Part shown: positions 7,825 through 14,652 of the stretch, piece after piece
How the letters are laid out: each line of letters begins with the position of its first letter
How positions within the stretch are numbered: position 1 is the stretch's first letter
Source: Burkholderiales bacterium
GTDB lineage: Bacteria > Pseudomonadota > Gammaproteobacteria > Burkholderiales > Burkholderiaceae_C
NCBI GenBank assembly: GCA_005793295.1
Contig: SXSX01000238.1
Location: forward strand, 1-17,887
Direction of reading: 5' to 3'
DNA length: 17,887 bases
Program-made: the position numbers and the translations under genes
The notes under the pieces: generated by a model
Told to the model about the DNA's origin: nothing
Databases searched by the model: none
The model's input: the letters and a program-made list of their open reading frames with translations, nothing else

Positions 7825-7844
7825 GCCCCCAAATACATGGGGGC
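7825..7844. repeat. Perfect 6-bp inverted repeat across the htpG -10 element
   Basis: GCCCCC (7825-7830) and GGGGGC (7839-7844) form a perfect inverted repeat with an 8-nt centre, covering the -10 and the predicted start point of the htpG heat-shock promoter. It is not the CIRCE operator, whose arms are TTAGCACTC/GAGTGCTAA. It may be a regulator site or simply a by-product of the C-rich sigma-32 -10 sequence. Confidence 0.45.
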
Positions 7845-7863
7845 GGGGGAGGAAATTTCAAGG
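7833..7863 (-). promoter_or_regulatory. Heat-shock (sigma-32 type) promoter of htpG
   Basis: On the minus strand the -35 element CCTTGAAA (7863-7856) is followed by the -10 element CCCCATGTAT (7842-7833). Measured from CTTGAA to CCCCAT the spacer is 14 bp, the same as in E. coli dnaK P1. These match the RpoH consensus CTTGAA-N(13-14)-CCCCAT almost exactly. Transcription would start near 7825-7828, giving a leader of about 60 nt before the htpG ATG at 7766. The -35 begins just beyond the stop of the upstream pseudouridine synthase gene. htpG is a known RpoH target in E. coli, which supports the call. Confidence 0.88.
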
Positions 7864-7865
7864 CG

Positions 7866-8852
7866 TTAAAAACGCTCGTGGGGTGCGAGGTAACGCCACT
7901 GGCCGACGGGTAAATTTCCCAGCATGACTTTGCCAATACGCACACGCTTTAAGCCGACGACTTTCAGGCCAACTTGCTCACACATGCGGCGGATTTGGCG
8001 TTTTTTTCCTTCATGCAAAACAAAGCGCAGTTGTTCCGGATTTTGCCATTCAACCTTGGCATGCTTTAAGGCTTGACCATCCAAACTCAGCCCATGGCGC
8101 AAGAGCTGAAGTTTTTCAGCGGGGAACACCGCTTGAACATCGGCGCTGATGGGGTCATCGTCATCAATGCGACTCAGTTGGGCCGGGGCCGCAGGCTTTT
8201 GCAAGGGCCGCCCGGGATAGGTTGCTGCCGCCGATGTGGCTGCGGCGGTGTTAAGTACGCCGGTGTAAATCACACGCACCAAATATTCTTTTTCCATCAC
8301 CGCGTCTTCGCCAATCAATTGGCGGGCGACGCGACCATCTTGGGTGAGCACCAAAAGACCAGTCGAATCAATGTCTAAGCGGCCTGCTGGAACCAAGCTT
8401 TTAAGTTGGCTGCCATGAAAGAAAAAGCGCGCATTGTCTTCCGCCCAGCGGTTGTGGGGTTGCACCAAGGTAATGGCCGGCTCATGGCCGTCTTCGGCTT
8501 GGCCACTGACTAAACCTAAAGGCTTGTTGATCAGCACGGTCACCAAATTGGCTTGTTGGCCTTTGGCAAGTTTGTCAATCTCAATCTTGACATCGGGCGC
8601 GACTTGCATGCCCATTTCAGCCACGCGTCCATTGACCTTGACCCAGCCTTTGCCAATCCATTCATCAGCTTCCCGCCGAGAGGCCAGCCCCAACTCCGCC
8701 ATGCGTTTATTCAATCGCAGCGTTCCGTTGGCCCCAATGGCTGCGGTGTTGGTTTGTCCGGCAGGAATGGGGGCGCGTTGCGGTGGGGGAGCAGCCCGTC
8801 GAAAGGGGGTTGGAACTGTAGCGGGGGCTTCTTTTTTTTTGGAGTCAATCAT
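7866..8852 (-). CDS. RsuA/RluB/RluF-family rRNA pseudouridine synthase, RluF-like
   Basis: A 328-residue enzyme that isomerises a uridine in ribosomal RNA. It has an N-terminal low-complexity extension (1-44, rich in Pro, Ala and Lys), an S4 RNA-binding domain (about 45-93, LNKRMAELGLASRREADEWI), then the catalytic domain opening with INKPLGLVSG (108-117). The catalytic aspartate is D160 in GRLDIDSTGLLVLT. The late block EGKKRQIRRMCE resembles RluF (23S U2604) more than RluB or RsuA, which have an NREVRR-type sequence. An Ala-rich insertion near 189-208 lengthens the catalytic domain. The start region carries a run of nine A residues (complement of T at 8832-8840). It lies 43 bp after the Crp-type gene and just before the htpG promoter. 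The family is secure; the exact target uridine is inference. Confidence 0.88.
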   Translation of the reverse strand: MIDSKKKEAPATVPTPFRRAAPPPQRAPIPAGQTNTAAIGANGTLRLNKRMAELGLASRREADEWIGKGWVKVNGRVAEMGMQVAPDVKIEIDKLAKGQQANLVTVLINKPLGLVSGQAEDGHEPAITLVQPHNRWAEDNARFFFHGSQLKSLVPAGRLDIDSTGLLVLTQDGRVARQLIGEDAVMEKEYLVRVIYTGVLNTAAATSAAATYPGRPLQKPAAPAQLSRIDDDDPISADVQAVFPAEKLQLLRHGLSLDGQALKHAKVEWQNPEQLRFVLHEGKKRQIRRMCEQVGLKVVGLKRVRIGKVMLGNLPVGQWRYLAPHERF

Positions 8853-8868
8853 GGGCTACAGAGTTAAT

Positions 8869-8882
8869 AGGCTTGCAAGCCT
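8869..8882. repeat. 14-bp perfect palindrome AGGCTTGCAAGCCT between regulator and pseudouridine synthase genes
   Basis: The palindrome lies in the 43-bp gap after the Crp-type gene stop (8896) and before the pseudouridine synthase start (8852). It has no spacer and no following T-tract, so it is a poor intrinsic terminator. It could be a protein-binding site or a weak processing hairpin. Confidence 0.35.
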
Positions 8883-8895
8883 TATTTTACGGGCT

Positions 8896-9609
8896 TTAGC
8901 GCAGAACCACTTGCGAGCGCAGCGCTGAAATGTCCAGCACCCGCAGCCCCCCGTATTCAACCCGAATCGATCCTTGTTCTGCCAGCGTGGTCAGGGCTTC
9001 ATTGACCCGTTGGCGAGACAGTCCTACCAAGTACGCCAGCTCTTGTTGGGTAATGCGCAGCACCTCGCCAACCCCGGGGTACAGGATCGGGTTAAACAGC
9101 GCAGCCAAACTTCGCGCTACGCGAACGTCGGGGTTGTTCATTCGGTCTATTTCACGTGCGGCAATAAATTGGCCTAGCCGCTCGTTGAGTTGGTTCATCA
9201 CAAACCGGTTAAACCCAATCGAGTGGTCTAACAACCAGTGAAACGTATCGATGTGCAAACCGGCGACACGGCTTTTTCGCAAGGCTTGGATGTTGTAGCG
9301 GTAGTTCTCCCGCTTGAGCGCAGTCCCCTCGCCAAACCAGCCGCCCGGAGGAACTCCGGTGTAAGTCATCGTTTGACCTTGCGCATTGTCCGTACTCATC
9401 TTTAGCAAACCATCAATGACGCCAAACCAATACGTTGCGGGCCGCCCCGTGCGACACACCATGTCGCCGGGGCTGGCATCGGCCACCTTTAAATCTTCAA
9501 CCGCGCGGCCGTACTCTTCTGCACTGAGCAAGCGGATCCATGGAATCGCGCTCAGCTCCACTTGCGTTAAAGGGCGACGGCGTTGGTGGAGCGTGGCCTC
9601 AGTCTTCAT
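8896..9609 (-). CDS. Crp/Fnr-family transcriptional regulator
   Basis: A 237-residue one-component regulator with an N-terminal cyclic-nucleotide-binding-like barrel (about 28-145) and a C-terminal Crp-type winged helix (about 172-226). The barrel contains GGWFGEGTALKR (89-100), equivalent to the phosphate-binding cassette. The Arg-Ser pair that grips the cAMP phosphate is not evident, so the ligand may differ from cAMP. The cysteine set of FNR is also absent; only Cys52 is seen. The helix-turn-helix is ITQQELAYLVGLSRQRVNEAL (176-196), with SRQRVN the likely recognition helix. It is transcribed away from the importer/ligase operon at 9842 across a 232-bp region full of repeats, which makes control of that operon the simplest hypothesis. 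The start at 9609 gives normal length, but its upstream ribosome-binding site is weak. Confidence 0.92.
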   Translation of the reverse strand: MKTEATLHQRRRPLTQVELSAIPWIRLLSAEEYGRAVEDLKVADASPGDMVCRTGRPATYWFGVIDGLLKMSTDNAQGQTMTYTGVPPGGWFGEGTALKRENYRYNIQALRKSRVAGLHIDTFHWLLDHSIGFNRFVMNQLNERLGQFIAAREIDRMNNPDVRVARSLAALFNPILYPGVGEVLRITQQELAYLVGLSRQRVNEALTTLAEQGSIRVEYGGLRVLDISALRSQVVLR

Positions 9610-9841
9610 AAAAGCGTTGTGAAGGGTGGCTTGTCAAGATCATGTCAGTTACGGTGAGTTTCAGTCCTTATCCCGTCAGTTAGCAGAAAGTGAAGGGAAA
9701 ACACCTAGCGGATTATGACCCCAATTGTCGTTGGAATGACAACCTAGCGTCAAATGCAGTCTTACTATCGCCTCCATATTCAACGCCAAGTCGCATCTTT
9801 TGGGTTTGCTGCTTGGTTGGTGCAGGTCATAAGGATTTGGG
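9610..9841. promoter_or_regulatory. Divergent intergenic control region, regulator versus importer/ligase operon
   Basis: This 232-bp stretch holds no gene that I can support. It has three pairs of 8-bp direct repeats: GTGAAGGG (9619-9626, 9690-9697), GTCAGTTA (9644-9651, 9675-9682; 31 bp apart, about three helical turns) and ACCTAGCG (9703-9710, 9742-9749). It also has the inverted repeat at 9725-9742. A weak -10-like TACTAT sits at 9763-9768 without a good -35. The ribosome-binding site AAGGA (9831-9835) lies 6 nt before the ATG at 9842 and supports that start. Confidence 0.6.
9725..9742. promoter_or_regulatory. Candidate Crp/Fnr-type operator TTGTC-N8-GACAA
   Basis: TTGTC (9725-9729) and GACAA (9738-9742) form an inverted repeat with 8-bp spacing, about 100 bp before the first operon ATG. 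Crp and FNR sites are interrupted palindromes with 5-bp arms, but their usual spacers are 6 bp (TGTGA-N6-TCACA) and 4 bp (TTGAT-N4-ATCAA), so this would be a variant. Assignment to the adjacent regulator is inference from position. Confidence 0.35.
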
Positions 9842-11788
9842 ATGCAAACGACTTTTCCGCAACTTTTATTGCAACACGCCAGTGAGCGCCCTCAAGCGAC
9901 AGCCATGCGTGAAAAGGAATATGGAATTTGGCAGTCGCTTACGTGGAGTGACTTGGCAGTCATGGTGGAGCAGCTCGCTTGTGGTTTGCACCAAGCAGGT
10001 ATCCAACGTGGAGATCACATGGTGGTGGTGGGAGCCAACCGTCCGCGCTTGTACGCCACGATGCTTGCCGCACAGTCACTGGGCGCAATTCCTGTGCCTT
10101 TGTACCAAGACGCCGCCGCCGCCGAGTGCGTGTTCCCGCTTAATAACGCTGAAGTGCGATTTGCTTTTGCAGAAGACCAAGAACAGGTGGACAAGCTCTT
10201 GGAAATTCAGCCGCAGTGCCCGCAGTTGTCCCATATTTATTTTGATGATCCGCGTGGCCTGCGAAGTTACGATGAACCGGGCTTGGCTGCGCTCGATGAA
10301 TTACTAGCGGCTGGCAAAGTCTACGCGGCAGTCCACCCCGATTTTTTTAAGGAATCTGTCAACAGCGGCAAGCCAAGCGATGTGGGAGCCATGTTTTTTA
10401 CCTCTGGCACCACCGGCAACCCCAAAGGTGTGGTGCATACGCATGATTCACTGCTCAACCGCGCCCGCGCAGGCGCTGAATTCGACCACCTGACCAACAA
10501 AGAAGAGGTATTGGCTTACATGCCAGTGGCATGGATTGGCCAAAACATTTTTAGCTATGCGCAGTGGTTGGCCTGCGGTTATGTTGTGAATTGCCCTGAA
10601 TCAGCGGCAACTGTCACTATCGATTTGAAAGAAGTCGGGCCGAGCTATTACTTCGCACCGCCAAGGGTGTTTGAAGGCTTGCTTACCAGCGTGATGATTC
10701 GCATGGAAGATGCCAGTGCGATCAAACGCCGGATGTTTAAGTTTTTCATGTCCGTTGCGCAGCGTGTAGGGCCCAGCAAAATGTCGGGGCGGTCGCTGGG
10801 ATTTTTGGATGGCTTGCTTTACACCTTGGGTAATTTTTTGGTCTATGGCCCCTTGAGAAATAACTTAGGCTTTAGCCGAGTGCGAGTCGCCTACACCGCG
10901 GGCGAGGCCATTGGCCCTGACTTGTTTAGCTTTTACCGCTCGATTGGTATCAACTTAAAGCAGCTGTACGGCTCGACAGAGACTGCGGTTTTCGTCTGCT
11001 TGCAGCCTGACCACGAAGCCCGTGCAGATACGGTAGGTGTTCCGTGCGCAGGGGTAGAGATTAAGGTTGCGGATAACGGTGAAATCTTAGTCAAATCACC
11101 CGGTTTGCTTAGAGAATATTTCAAAAATCCAAGTGCAACCACCGAAGTGCTGACAAGCGATGGTTGGTACCACACAAGCGATGCTGGATTTATCGATGCC
11201 CATGGCCACCTGAAGATCATTGACCGTGTGAAGGATGTAGGTCGCATCAAAGGAGGTGCGTTTGATGGCTCCCTTTTCGCGCCTAAATATGTGGAAAACA
11301 AGCTCAAGTTTTTCCAACACATTAAAGAAGTCGTAGCCTATGGAGATGGCCGGGAAAAAGTTTGCGTCATGATCAATATTGACTTTGATGCCGTCGGAAA
11401 CTGGGCCGAGCGGCGCAACCTTCCGTATGCGGGTTACACCGATTTGGCCCAAAAACCAGAGGTCTACCAGCTCATTAAAGAGTGTGTTGAAAAGGTCAAC
11501 GCGGATTTGAGTGCCGACGCTTTGCTAGGTGGCTCCCAAGTCAGCCGTTTCTTGGTTCTGCACAAAGAGTTGGATGCCGATGATGGGGAGCTCACCCGAA
11601 CCAACAAAGTCAGACGCGGTTTTATTGCTGAAAAATACCAAGCGCTGGTGGATGCTTTGTACGAAGGCCGCACTTCCCAATTCATTGAAACCGTTGTTAA
11701 GTTTGAAGATGGTCGCAGCGGCAGTGTGAGTGCAACCCTGAAGATTGATGATGCACAAACATTCGCACCCGTAAAGGCGGCAGCATGA
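9842..11788 (+). CDS. AMP-binding long-chain-type acyl-CoA synthetase
   Basis: A 648-residue ANL-superfamily ligase that adenylates a carboxylate and transfers it to CoA. It shows the P-loop FFTSGTTGNPKG (185-196), the A5 motif YGSTET (376-381), the A7 aspartate in YHTSDAG (Asp447), the hinge region DRVKD (461-465), and the A10 motif LTRTNKVRR (584-592) with the likely catalytic Lys589. Length fits long-chain (ACSL/FAA-like) ligases. The A8 segment is unusual: between GG (471-472) and AP (480-481) there are about four more residues than in typical family members. It heads the importer operon, and its stop overlaps the next start as ATGA (11785-11788). Context suggests it activates the imported compound; the substrate could be a fatty, alicyclic or aryl-alkyl acid and is not determined. 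Confidence 0.9.
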   Translation: MQTTFPQLLLQHASERPQATAMREKEYGIWQSLTWSDLAVMVEQLACGLHQAGIQRGDHMVVVGANRPRLYATMLAAQSLGAIPVPLYQDAAAAECVFPLNNAEVRFAFAEDQEQVDKLLEIQPQCPQLSHIYFDDPRGLRSYDEPGLAALDELLAAGKVYAAVHPDFFKESVNSGKPSDVGAMFFTSGTTGNPKGVVHTHDSLLNRARAGAEFDHLTNKEEVLAYMPVAWIGQNIFSYAQWLACGYVVNCPESAATVTIDLKEVGPSYYFAPPRVFEGLLTSVMIRMEDASAIKRRMFKFFMSVAQRVGPSKMSGRSLGFLDGLLYTLGNFLVYGPLRNNLGFSRVRVAYTAGEAIGPDLFSFYRSIGINLKQLYGSTETAVFVCLQPDHEARADTVGVPCAGVEIKVADNGEILVKSPGLLREYFKNPSATTEVLTSDGWYHTSDAGFIDAHGHLKIIDRVKDVGRIKGGAFDGSLFAPKYVENKLKFFQHIKEVVAYGDGREKVCVMINIDFDAVGNWAERRNLPYAGYTDLAQKPEVYQLIKECVEKVNADLSADALLGGSQVSRFLVLHKELDADDGELTRTNKVRRGFIAEKYQALVDALYEGRTSQFIETVVKFEDGRSGSVSATLKIDDAQTFAPVKAAA

Positions 11789-12567
11789 GTAAAAAAATTG
11801 GCGACATCATTTTGGATGTCAATAACATCTCCTTGAGTTTTGGTGGCGTCAAAGCATTGACCGACATTTCATTCAATGTGCGCGAACACGAAGTGCGCGC
11901 CATTATTGGGCCCAATGGCGCTGGCAAAAGCTCCATGCTCAACTGTATCAATGGCGTCTATACCCCGCAGCAGGGAACCATTAGCTTTAAAGGTCAAACC
12001 TTTGACCATATGGACAGCCATGAGGTGGCAGTCATGGGAATTGGGCGCACTTTTCAAAACTTAGCCTTATTTAAGGGCATGAGTGTGATTGACAACATCA
12101 TGACCGGGCGCAACCTTCGCGTAAAAAGCAATCTGTTTTTACAAGCCTTGCGCATCGGCCCCGCGCAGCGCGAAGAAGAACAGCACCGTGAGTTCGTAGA
12201 GCACATCATCGACTTTCTTGAAATCCAAGCCTACCGTAAAACGCCGGTCGGGCAGTTGCCCTACGGCTTGCAAAAACGGGTGGACTTGGGCCGCGCATTG
12301 GCCATGGAGCCCCAAGTCTTGTTGCTTGATGAACCGATGGCGGGAATGAATGTTGAAGAAAAGCAGGACATGTGTCGATTTGTTTTGGATGTGAATGAAG
12401 AATACGGAACCACCATCGTTTTGATCGAGCATGACATGGGCGTAGTCATGGACATATCAGACCGCGTAGTGGTACTGGACTACGGAAAAAAAATTGGTGA
12501 TGGCACACCTGACGAAGTCCGAAGCAACGAAGAAGTGATCAGTGCTTATCTTGGCACCTCGCATTAA
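11785..12567 (+). CDS. Branched-chain amino acid-type ABC transporter ATPase (LivG-like)
   Basis: A 260-residue ATPase subunit of a HAAT-family importer. It shows Walker A GPNGAGKS (42-49), Q-loop Gln91 in RTFQN, signature LPYGLQKR (158-165), Walker B VLLLDEP (178-184) with catalytic Glu183, and switch His216 in IEHD. The LxYG form of the signature in place of LSGG is characteristic of LivG-type subunits. The start overlaps the upstream ligase stop (ATGA), and its own stop region supplies AAGGA as the ribosome-binding site for the next gene. The similar subunit at 16098 is the second, LivF-like, ATPase of a heterodimeric pair. Liv-type systems carry amino acids, amides, aromatic acids and other carboxylates, so the name does not fix the substrate. 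Confidence 0.93.
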   Translation: MSKKIGDIILDVNNISLSFGGVKALTDISFNVREHEVRAIIGPNGAGKSSMLNCINGVYTPQQGTISFKGQTFDHMDSHEVAVMGIGRTFQNLALFKGMSVIDNIMTGRNLRVKSNLFLQALRIGPAQREEEQHREFVEHIIDFLEIQAYRKTPVGQLPYGLQKRVDLGRALAMEPQVLLLDEPMAGMNVEEKQDMCRFVLDVNEEYGTTIVLIEHDMGVVMDISDRVVVLDYGKKIGDGTPDEVRSNEEVISAYLGTSH

Positions 12568-12578
12568 GGACAAACGAC

Positions 12579-13508
12579 ATGGCATTTTTTCTTGAAACAT
12601 TGCTTGGTGGCTTGATGGCTGGCATGCTGTATTCGCTGGTCGCCTTGGGCTTCGTTTTAATCTACAAGGCATCCGGCGTATTTAACTTTGCTCAGGGCGC
12701 GATGGTCTTGTTTGCGGCATTGGCGATGGCTCGATTCTCTGAGTGGATTCCTGAATGGACCGGAATTGACAACCCCTTTACTGCGAATTTTTTGGCCTTC
12801 GTTGTGGCTGCGTGCATCATGTTTGTGGTGGCTTGGTTGATTGAGAGATTGGCGCTACGTCACCTTGTCAATCAAGAAGGAACCACCTTGCTCATGGCAA
12901 CCTTGGGGATTAGTTACTTTTTAGATGGAATTGGCCAAACCATTTTTGGCAGCGATATTTACAAAATTGACATCGGCATGCCCAAAGAACCCATCTTGGC
13001 ATTTGAGCAAATGTTTGAAGGCGGAATTTTGATTAACAAAGAAGACCTCTACGCCGCATTGATTGCAGCCGTCTTGGTCACTATGCTCAGCCTCTTTTTT
13101 CAAAAGACGGCGACCGGACGCGCATTGCGGGCGGTGGCCGATGACCACCAAGCGGCGCAAAGTATTGGCATCCCGTTGAACCGCATTTGGGTGATTGTTT
13201 GGTGTGTGGCTGGTGTTGTGGCTTTGGTGGCCGGGATGATTTGGGGAAGCAAACTCGGCGTGCAATTTTCTTTGACCACGGTTGCCTTGCGAGCCTTGCC
13301 CGTCGTGATTTTGGGCGGATTGACCTCTGTGCCTGGCGCCATCATTGGCGGACTCATTATTGGCGTGGGTGAAAAATTGTCCGAGGTATTTCTCGGGCCG
13401 TATGTGGGCGGCGGTATTGAAATTTGGTTTGCCTATGTTTTAGCTTTGTTATTTTTGTTGGTGAGGCCGCAAGGCCTGTTCGGCGAAAAAATTATTGACC
13501 GCGTCTAA
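12579..13508 (+). CDS. ABC transporter permease (LivH-like)
   Basis: A 309-residue polytopic inner-membrane permease of the LivH family. It opens with the typical GGLMAGMLYSLVALGFVLIY (10-29) and FNFAQGAMVLFAALAM. The cytoplasmic coupling segment that contacts the ATPase is visible as GRALRAVADDHQAAQSIGI (about 180-198). About eight hydrophobic segments are apparent, and the C-terminus LLVRPQGLFGEKI is typical. It starts 11 bp after the LivG-like gene with AAGGA (12566-12570) upstream. It pairs with the LivM-like permease that follows 18 bp later. Nothing in it appears broken. Confidence 0.93.
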   Translation: MAFFLETLLGGLMAGMLYSLVALGFVLIYKASGVFNFAQGAMVLFAALAMARFSEWIPEWTGIDNPFTANFLAFVVAACIMFVVAWLIERLALRHLVNQEGTTLLMATLGISYFLDGIGQTIFGSDIYKIDIGMPKEPILAFEQMFEGGILINKEDLYAALIAAVLVTMLSLFFQKTATGRALRAVADDHQAAQSIGIPLNRIWVIVWCVAGVVALVAGMIWGSKLGVQFSLTTVALRALPVVILGGLTSVPGAIIGGLIIGVGEKLSEVFLGPYVGGGIEIWFAYVLALLFLLVRPQGLFGEKIIDRV

Positions 13509-13526
13509 GCATTTTCGAGAGTACCT

Positions 13527-14603
13527 ATGTTTTACAGAGAAAACGGCCAATTCAAAACCAGCTACCGGGCGGACCAACAAATATTTCCGATAGCGCAAGA
13601 CCGTTGGGCTATTGGATTGATCATCGCCGCCGCATTTTTTGTGGTGCCGATGATTGGTACGGACTACATGTTCCGCGCTATTTTTATCCCCTTCTTAATC
13701 ATGTCGTTAGCAGCGTTGGGCGTCAATATTTTGGTGGGCTACTGCGGACAAATTTCCTTGGGCTCAGGCGCGTTTATGGCCGTTGGCGCATACGCTGCTT
13801 TCAACTTCTTCGTGCGCTTGCCAGAGTTGCCTTTGCTGTTGTCATTGGTGCTAGGGGGCGTCTGTGCGGCTGCCTTTGGAATTTTGTTTGGACTTCCCAG
13901 TTTGCGAGTCAAAGGCTTGTACTTGGCAGTGGCTACTTTGGCTGCCCAGTTTTTCAGTGACTGGATGTTTCTGCGCATCAAGTGGTTTACCAATGACTCA
14001 CCCTCTGGCTCAGTCTCGGTCTCTGATTTAAAGATTTTCAACTTCTCATTTGATACCCCAATTTCTAAATACCTGCTGTGCCTATCCATATTGGTGGTGT
14101 TAGGTGTTCTGGCTAAGAATTTGGTTCGTAGTGCGATTGGGCGCGAATGGATGGCTATTCGCGATATGGATGTGGCCGCCGCAGTCATTGGAATTCGCCC
14201 GATGTACGCAAAACTGACCGCATTTGCCGTCAGCTCGTTTGTGATTGGAGTGGCAGGAGCCTTGTGGGGATTCGTCTATCTAGGCGCTTGGGAGCCCGCA
14301 GCCTTCTCGGTGGAAATGTCTTTCCGCCTGCTCTTTATGGTCATTATTGGCGGCATGGGTTCCATCATGGGGAGTTTCTTTGGCGCTGCTTTTATTGTGC
14401 TCTTGCCGATCGCCTTGAACCAATTTTTACCCTTGCTTGGGTCGATCTTTGGCGTGGAGATTTCAACGTCAGGAATCTCACATGCAGAGTTGATTATTTT
14501 TGGCGCTCTCATTGTTTGGTTTTTGATTGTTGAACCCCATGGCCTGGCCAAGTTATGGTCGATAGGTAAACAGAAGATGCGTCTGTGGCCTTTCCCGCAT
14601 TGA
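13527..14603 (+). CDS. ABC transporter permease (LivM-like)
   Basis: A 358-residue permease of the LivM family, the second membrane subunit of the importer. It shows the family block NILVGYCGQISLGSGAFMAV followed by GAYAAF, the LRVKGLYLAVATLA segment, and the coupling segment GREWMAIRDMDVAAAVIGI. A polar N-terminal extension of about 25 residues precedes the first membrane helix. Many hydrophobic segments fill residues 28-345, and the tail after PHGLAKLW is basic. The ribosome-binding site is weak (CGAGAG near 13515), which suggests reinitiation from the upstream permease 18 bp away. The next gene follows after 49 bp, which include a strong AGGAGA site. Confidence 0.92.
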   Translation: MFYRENGQFKTSYRADQQIFPIAQDRWAIGLIIAAAFFVVPMIGTDYMFRAIFIPFLIMSLAALGVNILVGYCGQISLGSGAFMAVGAYAAFNFFVRLPELPLLLSLVLGGVCAAAFGILFGLPSLRVKGLYLAVATLAAQFFSDWMFLRIKWFTNDSPSGSVSVSDLKIFNFSFDTPISKYLLCLSILVVLGVLAKNLVRSAIGREWMAIRDMDVAAAVIGIRPMYAKLTAFAVSSFVIGVAGALWGFVYLGAWEPAAFSVEMSFRLLFMVIIGGMGSIMGSFFGAAFIVLLPIALNQFLPLLGSIFGVEISTSGISHAELIIFGALIVWFLIVEPHGLAKLWSIGKQKMRLWPFPH

Positions 14604-14652
14604 TTTTTTTCGTTAACCAACGCACGCAAGTGCATACCCGTAGGAGACTAGT

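Noticed and set aside
7767..7838. Longer htpG start at 7838 adding 24 residues
   Set aside because: The ATG is embedded in the CCCCATG of the heat-shock -10, so it would not be transcribed, and the extra residues are unlike HtpG N-termini.
9608..9637. TTGACA with TTTTAT on the minus strand as a promoter for the Crp-type gene
   Set aside because: The -10 would overlap the start codon, placing the transcript start inside the gene; possible only if the true start is further downstream, for which there is no support.
14604..14612. T-rich run after the LivM-like gene as a terminator
   Set aside because: No stable stem precedes it, and a strong ribosome-binding site follows for the next operon gene.
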